The notes under the pieces: generated by a model
The model's input: only the letters and a program-made list of their open reading frames with translations
Database searches by the model: none
Told to the model about the DNA's origin: nothing
Made by a program: the position numbers and the translations under genes
Part shown: positions 54,535 to 64,000 of the stretch, piece by piece
Numbering within the stretch: position 1 is the first letter of the stretch
How the letters are laid out: the number at the start of each line of letters is the position of its first letter
Assembly: GCA_013399305.1 (NCBI GenBank)
Contig: VXAI01000039.1
Coordinates: 124,001 to 188,000 of the forward strand
Direction: 5' to 3'
Source: Rostratula benghalensis
Lineage: Eukaryota; Chordata; Aves; Charadriiformes; Rostratulidae
Length of the DNA stretch: 64,000 nucleotides

Positions 54535-55810
54535 CTGCAGAAGTAAAGTACCCCCATCCTTTAACTGAATGTGGCTATCTCCCTTGGTCTCCAAGAATTG
54601 TTTACTAGCTGATAGAAGTGCAAACACATTCTCCACTAGGAGTTGCTCATGTGTCAAGGTAGTGAGATAATATTTGTAATATCTACAGACAGAATAACAC
54701 AATTTTTCATTTCTTTCTCTTTAGCTTGTGAGGGAGAAGCGAAGTATGCTTCCTGTCCTTTTTACCAGGAAACTTACTTTTGCATTTATTACAAGGGCTT
54801 GTTTGTCTGCAGTCTATACTCTTTTTCCTCCCTCTTGGGTTTGTTACCTTGGTTTCCCTTCTGCCTCCTATATCTTCCATCTTCAATTTCCTTTCTAACT
54901 AACCTAATATGCCCCCGTAGCACATTCCAGGCTTCTGTGTTTGTCTCCCCTGTGTGTGTATGGCCATGGCATTATGCAAGTCTCCCAAGCTAACATGGGA
55001 CCAGTTCTGTTCCACAGTGTCCCAGTCTTTCCTATGCGTCCATCTGTGGGATTTCATGCAGCACTACCAGAAATGGTTGTCGGTTTTTTTCCTGCTTTAA
55101 ATAGTTGCCAATCCTGTGTTAAATATTCAGGAAGGTACTGCGTGTTGAGAGGAATATGTTTAAGTTCATTCGAGGATGATTCATATTCATGCCAACTACT
55201 CCTGTTCCTGCCCACTGTTGCACAAAAGATTTGTCTGTTTCAGATGGGAAATAGTTTTGCGTAACCCATGATAGTTGGGCAAGCCTAATAGTGCCACATT
55301 TGTGTGACTTAAGGTAGAGGTTTTATAAGCCTGAAGACTACTGGGTTATAGTAATGATCTCCTTAGCATCTTCTGCCGTGTTTCAGTGTTCCTTTCCTCT
55401 GCTGGCCAAGATGAAGTATGTAAGCCTTGGAAGGTAAGGAGCTTACACGTGATTCATTCAGTGCCTATCTGAAAGTCATTACCTTCAATGGATTTGTGAT
55501 GATAACTGGTGCCATTTGCTGGTACTGTAAAAGCCAAACATTGCAGCTGACAGGGTTTTTTTCAGCTAGCAATGAAAGTTTATGGTGGTGAAGTGACATT
55601 TTGGCAAAGCACTGCAATATGTGTTTATGTCTGCCAGCCTCTCTTCAGCAAAGCACTGCAGTGGGATGCTTAATGGGTATGAGTGGCAAACTGTGGTCCT
55701 GGATTGATGTGGTGATGAGGTTTTTGTACTAACTTCAAAATTATTCAGGACTGAAGTGTGGAGGAAATAACTCTCTGCGGAGAAGTAGATTAATCGGTAT
55801 TTTCAGAATA

Positions 55811-55845
55811 TCCAATGTCATCCAATGTCATCCAACCCAATGTCA
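55811..55845. repeat. Short tandem repeat of a 10-mer (TCCAATGTCA)
   Basis: Two perfect tandem copies of TCCAATGTCA are followed by a third with a five-base insertion (TCCAACCCAATGTCA). It is a small minisatellite-like slip with no coding sense. Confidence 0.85.
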
Positions 55846-58034
55846 TCTTCTAAAAACCAAAACCAAATAAACTCCACCTGTAGCTTAAGAGGAGGAGAGA
55901 GAGGAAGAATGAAAGAAGACAGAACGTTATCAGGATTACCTAATTACTGGGAGTCCTCTTATTACTGTTAGTAGAAAGGAAGTTTATATGAGGACTAGTG
56001 GTAATCAGCAAATACCCGTGGCATACTACATAATTTTGTGGCTATTCTGACTGCTGATAAGACTTTCTGAAGGATCTATGGCTTAATATTTAAAAGCTTG
56101 TACATAACCTGTGGATGTCTGGGACTGCTTCAAAGCTGCTAGCACAAAATGAAAGAGAGGAGATGACCCATCCTTTCTACAGCACACTGTCATTAAAGTG
56201 GCTCTGACATGCTTTCAGCTGTGTTAAATCTGTCCCTTAGAAAAATGTTAAGTGTCCTCTATAAAGGTCATTGGTAATAATTTTTGGGGTTTTAAGTACT
56301 TGTCTCAAAGAAAGTGTTTCAGAGGCTTCTGGAGAAAACTACATTGAATGTCTCAAATATATCTGAAAATGCAGATTGCAACCCTTCCTTTGCCAGTGGC
56401 TTGTCTAATGCAAAATATTCCTTGTGATGAAACAGGTGGTGTACACTGCTAAAGTTCTCCTCTAAAAATCCCATGTTTTTTGCAAGACTGAAACAGGTAG
56501 AGAACCTGATTCTGACCGTGTACAGGGCATATTGATTGCCCTCCAAGCTTTCAGTGTTAACTTTCAGAGCTGTTTGCTTATTCTTTGTTGGCCTGTTCCC
56601 AGGAGGTTTGCCAGGCCTGGGTCAGAAAAGTCAAAATGAAGCTCAAGATGAAGAGACTCAGCCAATAAAGAACTCATTTGCCCTGCTTAGTAGGTTACAT
56701 ACAAAGAGAAAGAGGAGCAGTCTGTAACTGCGCTTTCTTCAGAAGCACATAAAACAGAATTTGTGTGTTTGCAGCTGCTTAATTCCTCTGTCCCACCTCC
56801 CACTCCATCCTGTATGGAAGGGACATCACCTAGAGTGGCTGATACCCTGCCAGGATATGTCAACCACACATATTTCTTTTCTGGGGCTGTTGGACAAAGC
56901 AAAGGCTCTAGGATTTTTTTGGCCGACCTTTGCTATACTTTTTTACGGTGAAATGTGATCCTTTCTTCCTGTGCTGTTATATGTAAAGAAGATATATGGA
57001 TTATTATTTTTTTCTCTTATTCCCACCATGTGATGGATTTAGGGCCCAAAGCGTGCACACTCTGGTCTAAATGGACATGCATTGTCCTGGAGTAGTGTGA
57101 AAAATTCAATTAGGGTGTCATGATGAGTGTCATCTACAAGTAATGTGTTCTTATCCATAGAGACAGTGTTTTTAACAGAGAGTGTGCATTTAAGCTGAAG
57201 AAGGGAAAACGCCAGTGGTTGAAACAAGTTATCACATATAAAGAAAATTATTTCTACACCTAGGAATGCAAAATATGCTTGGGGAAGAAAATTATAAGGG
57301 CAACTGAGGTAGGGTAGAGAATGCTTTTGAGATTCAAAGCTTCTCTTAATTTTCTGTCAGCCTTTATGAAGGAGGTTGGAAGCTGTAAAATCTGTTAGCA
57401 GTTCAATAGTAGTTCTGAATACTATATTGAAAACTGACTGCTAAAATCTGATTGCTTCTATTATTAAGTATTTATAATTAATTAAGCTAATAATTTATGA
57501 TCAGTTAATACTTTAAAGGCGTTGAATAGCGTGGTTTAATTCTAAGTATGTATGCAGTCAGTGGAACTGACTGAAATGTCAGTTTGCTGGAATTTATATC
57601 CCCAACGCAGTTTATAGATGATAATGTGTGCATGAAACACTTATGTTTTGCCTAATGAATGTATTTATGGCAATTAAAAATAATAACATTACACTGTGAT
57701 ATCAAACACTTCAGTTCATTACTTAAACCCAGCATATCTTAGCCATGTAAGAACTGCACTCTAAGATGCTTGTTTAACTCCTGTCTGACTTAGCTTTGTG
57801 TAGTTGACCTGAACAAATTCTTCTTTTTAGATTCCTAGTAGCATCAGTTTTAATGGTTGGGCCTCTTTTAATTTTGTGCATGTGATATTTCATCTTACAA
57901 ATCTCTCAAGATATAACTGGCAGAGTTCAGATAGACATACTGTATGTAAATTATTTTGTAGAGAAAGATCAGAGATCAAACGGAGCTGAAGGCTGAATTA
58001 ATTTTCCTCTCTGGAGAAAATCATTCTAACGGGT

Positions 58035-58867
58035 TGTTGGGGATGAATGGAATGTACCTCACTCAAGAGAAAAGCAGCAATGTGTTTTATTGAGGTAAAA
58101 TAATAATGTGACAGAGTTCAATAAATTCAATGGAATTTAACAAAGTTTAACAGTGGTTTACCAAGGTTCAATAAGTTGGATGGCAAGATTCACCTTCTTA
58201 ATTACTACATGGAAGAAACATACAAATGAAGATTGAGTTAAAATTGAGTTAGAATGATTCACAGAGAAACCAGAGACAAAAAGGGTAAGGGAGACCCTCC
58301 CGTTGAGTCACGAGGTTCAGAGTGGACCCCCTTGCTTTCCAAACTCCTTATGAAGCCTGGGTGTGGTGAAGTCCAATCTTCATCTCAGACTTGGACAACG
58401 GTTTATGTCCAATAGTTATCTATACAAAGTCTATAATAATTAATATTGAGTGTCTACATGGATTAGTAATATTGGTATTAATTCATCGTGTCACAGAGGA
58501 TCTGTCACGAGTATGGGATCTCTCAGCCTCGGGCAAAGAAGGGTCTCTTAGTCTCAGATAAGGGATCTCAAACCTTGAGAGGTGTCCCTGCTCAAGGGGA
58601 GAGTCACTTGGTGTGCAGTCCAGCTGCATTTCAGGGAGAGTTCAAACAGGGTTCATTCTGATGGTAGTATTTATGGAGTGAGGTAGTTGGCTTCTGGTCA
58701 GCAATATAGACAAGATAGCTATCTTCATTTTAGCTCTGTTGTCTTGTTCTGTGCTTCAATTTTCTTGCATTTTGGGGCTTTGAAGCTACCTTTCGAAATA
58801 TCTTTCCAAGGCACCTTCACACCATTGTACTTCATCCAGGAGCTCTCCATCTGGCGGGTTCACCATA
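58035..58867 (-). mobile_element. Solo LTR of an endogenous retrovirus, antisense in SNCA intron 4
   Basis: Read on the minus strand, this 0.83 kb block has LTR anatomy. A TATA-like CTCCATAAATACTACC lies near 58675. A polyadenylation signal in CCTCAATAAAACAC lies near 58090, and the 3' end is CATCCCCAACA. Stretches such as GACTCAACGGGAGGGTCTCC and GTCCAAGTCTGAG...GGACTTCACCACACCCAGGC look like an avian ERV LTR family I have seen, though I cannot name the subfamily. No gag, pol or env sequence adjoins it. GGGT occurs just outside both ends (58031-58034 and 58868-58871) and might be a 4-base target duplication, but the 5' boundary is uncertain. Confidence 0.7.
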
Positions 58868-60555
58868 GGGTGTGAAGCCTATGTTGTTCCTTAGGAGTCA
58901 AGTGTATCTTTCACACAGGTCAAGAGAAAAGTCACTAGAAAGGCAGCATAAATATGACTGTTTTGCATGGATCCTCAGATTGAAGACAGCTTTCCCCCTT
59001 CCGCTTAGAAATTTGTCTGAAGTGTATTTGCTGTGGATGATTGTAGTGGACTGATGCATGTAGCAGTTAAACACTCTTGTCCGCAGTATGGTGACTAGGA
59101 GGATTTTATTTTGTTTTTTTTTTTCCAAATGTCATTATCTCCATTAAATTTCATGTGCTTACTTTTTAAACAAATAAGCAATAACTATTCCAGTAACTTT
59201 GAAGGAGGACTTGTGTTCACATTCAGCTGACCTGCTAAACCAGAGTAGTGAACTTTCTTTTCAGAGTCATCAGCATAATGTTTCCTTCATGGTCTAGTTT
59301 TGGAAGGGGTGGTGTGCTCATCATTCACAGGAAAGGTAACAGATTTAGCAGTGCTTCTTTCCACCTCCTACACACCATCTATGCATCTATGAGATGGGGT
59401 GTTTAAATCTTAGTCCTCTCTGCAGATTTTTTTGTTGAGCTTCATTTTAGATGTACGCTTCATAACGCGTCTGGTTGGACTGCTGTAAATGCCTGCTGTT
59501 GTCCAAATTGAGAAATAGGGAAGGCTGGGAGAAGTAGTGAAACCAGTTTAAACAGCAAAGCTGAGGCCTTGCTTTGGAATCTATCTGGAGTGGTATAAAC
59601 ACCTTGATGACAATTAAGATGAGGGTAGTAGTTTTGTTCTTTTGGTCTTTTCCTGGTTTTGTTGTTCCTTAGCTCAGTTTTACATCTCTAGATTTTGCAT
59701 AGTACATAATGGAAGGGGAAGCAATTAAACAGAAGCCTTTACTGGTCTCCTGAAGGAGAATCACACTTGGCAATTCATCTTGGTATGAAGGCCATGAAAG
59801 GAGAACATGAAGAACTATCTGTCATACTGGAAATAAAATTGATGAGCGTAGCTGGTCAAGGTGTCATTTCCAAGTTAGCATGTTCTACGGACTGTTAAGG
59901 ACATTGTGTTACTTCAAATTTTGTCTGTGCATCTCATATTTAAAGTTGGCTTGAGAAAAAAGTAACTGTTTTGATCAGGACAGATGGTGCTAAACCCAAC
60001 CTGAAAGTGACCATTGACAAAATGCTGTTGAAAGCTGCACATACCTTGTTTCTGCTTATAAATCTCATTAGCCTGGTAGTGCATTCTTTGTGCTAATTGT
60101 TACAAAGCCAAGACATAACTGTTATTTCAGATGGATTACAAGGTTAGTTGGCAGGTAAAATTCTCTCTTTAACTCTGTCACTGCTGCTTGCTGCAGCTCC
60201 AAAATTTGTGCTGCCACTATATTAAACAGCTTGATCAGTTCTGCAATGCTCTTTATCCTTTACTCTCTTAGTGAGGCTTCTTAGTACCTCTTTCACGTTA
60301 TCTATTTTAACCTGTGGTAAGGGAAGAGTTACTACCAAAAAATCCTTTGGGGAAAGAAGAGGCAGAGGACAAGTAGCTTTAAATATAAAGGCATGTGCTG
60401 TTGTTTTTGGATATGCAGGTAACAACAGGTTTCTCTCTCACCTAGTATTGATATCTCCTCTGAAATGCTCTGAGGTTTTTCTCTGTGTCCTCCAGTTAGC
60501 AGAGATCTGTCTCCTGGAGACAAAGAGGATGATGGTCCATGATGGTTCAGGTTCA

Positions 60556-60571
60556 GGAAGGAAGGAAGGAA
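60556..60571 (+). repeat. (GGAA)4 tetranucleotide repeat
   Basis: Four perfect GGAA copies. A matching (GGAA)4 array lies at 62781-62796. GGAA arrays can bind ETS factors, but four copies is short. Confidence 0.9.
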
Positions 60572-60599
60572 AGACTGGGTAGAGGAGATCTGGTGGTCA

Positions 60600-60622
60600 G
60601 GGAATGGGGGTGGGGGGTGGGG
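60600..60622 (+). other. Strong G-quadruplex motif in SNCA intron 4
   Basis: GGG, G5, G6 and G4 separated by loops of 3, 1 and 1 bases. The very short loops are those of the most stable parallel quadruplexes. It lies about 30 bases downstream of the (GGAA)4 repeat. Confidence 0.75.
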
Positions 60623-62780
60623 ATTGGCTGTGCATGAGAGAAGGAAGCTCTTTAATTCCCTTAATGCTCAGGTACCATGAGGCAACCTCACGACCATGTT
60701 TTCTTGGGATAAGGGATGCTGATGCAGAACTCCCCCTCTGGAAATCTCTGCTTCTGCTCGTGGGCTGCTGGGAACAGGGGAGAAAAAGGGCTCAGCCTGT
60801 GATACAGGATGTGTGATGGATTCTACCTTTCTCTTACACCCAGCTGCTCATTTTTGCTGCCCTAGAATTTTAATATTTCAGCCTGGATGTTTTGCCATTG
60901 GTCATGAACATCATGGTTTTGGCTGGACATAGGTTTTACCACTCCAAGAATAAGCAGTTTTCTCCACAATATGCTGTTAATTTCAAAGAGTTAGAAGAGG
61001 CCTAGCTAAGATGTGAAATTACTGAACAGAAAGTTGATTCTGTTTTACCTCAAAATGGGACAGTGAACATTAAACCTATGGGAGAAAGAGACTACTTTTC
61101 AGTTTCTTTTTTATAACCCGCTCTGCATCAGTCCTAAAGCTGATCCCAGCTGATAACTGCCAGGAGACTTATTTGGAGCAGAACTTGATCAGTGCTGACT
61201 GCTTTTGTTTATCACATCCTAACACTTAAAACTACTCTGTTTTTTGCATGTTCTGCCTTTGTGTCAAAAAGCAAGGCTTTTATGTGATTGGTTTTCAGGG
61301 ACACAATTCAGCAAAGTTTTCAATTTATTTGAAAGGATTTGTACGGTGTCCATTATATCATGTCCTCTGCTATCCCATCCCACTCTTCAGTGCCTGAAGC
61401 ATATTTTGAGCTGTGTGCAAACCATCACATCACCCCAAGTGTTGCTAGATTCTGTGTCATTGATATGTCACTAGCTTACCTAAATAGTACCCCTTGCCCC
61501 AGGAAAAAAGAAAGTGTTATCTTAGGTTTAACTGAGTCAGATTCTGAGGATCTGATATTTGAATGGGTTTGCATGCATGAAGGAAGGAAGGAGAAAAGTA
61601 ATTTTCAAATATGCATGAGTTTAAGAAAAATCTAAATCTATGTGTTTTGTGTTTATTAATTATCCAAGTTTAAAAAAAATCTGAATGCCTTCTATTATTA
61701 CCATTGAGTTAAAATCTGTTAAAACTGGGTGTTAGGTCAGTCTCTCTTGCAAACACTCTTGAGTCCTGTGGAGGAGAACTATCCTTCTGGTCTGTAAGGT
61801 GTGCATAGCATTTGACCAGCTATTTCATCAATCTGGTGCAACATCATATTGTGCAATTATCTTCACTGCTCCATTGTTATGTTCTATGTAGCCATCCTGA
61901 GGAAGTAAACATGACCACCTTCTGTTGGTAGACACTAATCTGCCCTTCACCAGGATGGCAAGGAGAGTGATTGTCCACCATTGGACATGATGCTGACACT
62001 CAAAGGAAATGCCAACAATTTCAACAAAGCATGAAGAATTTCCTCCTAAATGTTGTCTCTTCTCTTAATCCCTTTTTACTGTTACAGGAGTGTCTGTTGT
62101 GCATGTACCACAGTTGTAACCACTTCCTGCCCTTGACCCAAGTAGGCTGGTAGGAGATTGGAACTGGATTGATGCTTTCCTGCTTTTCTTCCAAATCGTG
62201 AACGTACCAGTAAAACTAGGCTTTTTATTACCCTAATGTTCAGTTCAATTATTTAAATATCAGATGCTACCTTGTTTGTCCTTGTGGAAACAGGTACCTG
62301 ATTTTTATCTAAAGTGGCTATGCAGGAGAAACTGAAGGTGTAGTTTGACTAGAACCATTAAATATAGTGATGGACCAAGTGAAGTAAGATCTTAGGTTGA
62401 CTTTTGGGCTTTTATTTACATTTAGCTGAGCATACTTGGCATTCAGGGAGAAAAATGAACCTGTCATAGCATTTACTAAAAAATCTTAAGAAGGAAGAAA
62501 ACTTGAAATAATTTGTAATTCTTGTTTTGACATGAACTGTCCATTGCTTGCAAAGATTAATTCAATGTGGTTGTTAAAATCATGACATGTTTCAAGCTAC
62601 AGTATGTAGCGTATTAATGAAGAACTTCTAAAACTTCTGTGTTACAGTGTCTCATCTATTATATCTCTTATTGTAAGACTATGATGTAATTTTGGATTGT
62701 GATATTGGAGATGCATTACATTGTTTTGGGGTGTTTTGTTTTTTTTGGTTTTTTTTAGTCTGTTCTGTGTGGATATGGGA

Positions 62781-62796
62781 GGAAGGAAGGAAGGAA
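62781..62796 (+). repeat. (GGAA)4 tetranucleotide repeat
   Basis: Four perfect GGAA copies in SNCA intron 4, just downstream of a T-rich tract (about 62737-62757). Confidence 0.9.
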
Positions 62797-63707
62797 TCTG
62801 CCTGGCTTATCCCTAGACATTGTGGCCTGTCTTTCACAACTCCTGCCTCTGTTGATGACTGGCTCTCTTTGTTAGAACAACACACTGCACTTTGACAAAA
62901 TGTCACTCTGAACATGCCGCCATTTGAGACTGATTTGAGAGATGAGGGTAAAGAACTGTAGAAATCTTGTTTATCGCTGCATCAGAGGAGTTTTCTTCCT
63001 CACAGTGAGGCATTGCATGAAGTTTCCTCAGTTGTTTTGGAGCAAGGAACTAAAGAATTGTGGAAAGTCTGCTAGTAGGATCCAAGCTATACAAGCTTGG
63101 CAGTTACACAGTTTGACCTACAGGCTGGTTGATGAACTTTGGATCTCAAGAAGCACAGCGTGCCTCAGTCCCAAAATCAAAGGCCAGGAGACAAGAGTCC
63201 AAGACAGACTTGGGTCATACATTTGTTACTGGAGGGCTGTGTGAGAAAGAATCATTCACTGAAAAAAAAATTAAAATGCTTGACTGCAGGTTTCTCATTA
63301 TCATCTTTGTCCAGGAATACTAGACAGGTTTAATTGCTTTAAAGCATTAATGTTAAAACTAGATGTGCATCAAGGGTAAGACTTCTCTATTCTTCAGCCA
63401 CTCAGTGATGCTTTGGTGAGCAGGTAAACTGAGTTATGGTCACTGGGGCTGCCCAAGAAGTAAGGAAGAGCTTCCGCATTTGACAGGCGATTGCAGAAAA
63501 AACAAGTGGAACTGAAAGGACATACTAATAATATAAAATAATCTAAACTACATACACGGGTATTTATGTAACTGGTAAAGTGGAACTAGAGTACTTAGCA
63601 ATGATAGTACATTGTTTTGTAGTTGTTCAGGTTCATAGCATCCTTTCTCAATCATGTCTCTAATTAGGCTGGCCACAAAGAGTACATAGTTTCATTAAGC
63701 AAAATAA

Positions 63708-63788
63708 NNNNNNNNNNNNNNNNNNNNNNNNNNNNNNNNNNNNNNNNNNNNNNNNNNNNNNNNNNNNNNNNNNNNNNNNNNNNNNNNN
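63708..63788. other. Assembly gap (81 N)
   Basis: Run of unknown bases bounded on the right by T19 (63789-63807). The homopolymer probably caused the gap. The true length is unknown. Confidence 0.99.
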
Positions 63789-63807
63789 TTTTTTTTTTTT
63801 TTTTTTT
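63789..63807. repeat. Poly-T tract abutting the gap
   Basis: At least 19 T directly after the Ns. The tract may extend into the gap. Confidence 0.95.
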
Positions 63808-64000
63808 ACTCTATGTTCAGAACAGTTGTAGCTCATTTCTGCTTAGCTTTTACTGTTGGAGCAATGTGTGTTTCAATGTTCAAATTTTTGTTAATAATCT
63901 CAACCATCATCTGGTAAAGTTGTATATGAGAGAGAAATTATAGCAATTGGCCTCGACAAACAAAAAAGCCTGAGAGTTTTGCCACCAGGCATTATTGAAT

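Larger units (their letters stand above)
46621..64000 (+). other. SNCA: SNCA intron 4 (partial, runs off right edge)
   Basis: At least 17.4 kb of intron after exon 4. It carries a G-quadruplex motif at 47.7 kb, two CR1 3' tails at 49.2-49.7 kb, an LTR fragment at 50.5 kb, an antisense LTR at 58.0-58.9 kb, a second G-quadruplex motif at 60.6 kb, GGAA repeats and an 81-N gap. An exon-like segment on the opposite strand at 54.44-54.53 kb is the only part that looks possibly coding. The last SNCA exons were not found. Confidence 0.8.

Noticed and set aside
46621..64000. Remaining SNCA exons 5 and 6
   Set aside because: I looked for the Asn-Glu-Glu-Gly exon start and the acidic Tyr/Glu/Pro-rich tail and did not see them; they probably lie beyond the window.

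Overview
The window looks like bird nuclear DNA. It is AT-rich, single-copy, intron-dominated sequence with three N-filled assembly gaps. It has one CpG island, CR1-type LINE fragments (the characteristic avian retroposon) and LTRs that resemble avian endogenous-retrovirus families. The coding parts read as avian alpha-synuclein and multimerin-1. The LTR family at 18.2 kb is one I associate with Neoaves, songbirds included, rather than chicken; that placement is an impression, not a proof. No operon, CRISPR array, tRNA or rRNA is recognisable.

Layout. (1) 1-4.2 kb, minus strand: the first coding exon of MMRN1 (multimerin-1) at 3481-4007, with its candidate promoter just above it and intron 1 running off the left edge. 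(2) 4.2-30.6 kb: intergenic DNA between two divergently transcribed genes. It holds a degraded CR1 3' end, an inverted repeat with an assembly gap at its centre, a (CATCC)9 microsatellite, a near-complete ERV LTR, and a few exon-like or GC-richer patches that I cannot name. (3) 30.6-31.8 kb: a CpG island that should contain the SNCA promoter and non-coding exon 1. (4) 32.9-46.6 kb, plus strand: SNCA coding exons 2, 3 and 4, whose splice sites and phases I could read base by base. They give residues 1-103 of alpha-synuclein. (5) 46.6-64 kb: SNCA intron 4, which runs off the right edge. It holds CR1 tails, two ERV LTR pieces, two G-quadruplex motifs and simple repeats. The acidic C-terminal exons of SNCA were not found and should lie beyond the window.

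The two genes are not known to act together. MMRN1 is a secreted platelet and endothelial adhesive glycoprotein, and SNCA is a presynaptic membrane-binding protein that is also abundant in red-cell precursors. The head-to-head order matches the mammalian MMRN1/SNCA neighbourhood, so this is conserved synteny. GATA motifs lie near both start regions, which would fit blood-lineage expression, but that is inference.

I found no convincing new biological system. The items most worth checking are the exon-like segment at 54.44-54.53 kb on the minus strand, the GC-richer exon-like patches at 14.5-14.7 and 22.0-22.4 kb, the related LTRs, and the gap-centred palindrome.
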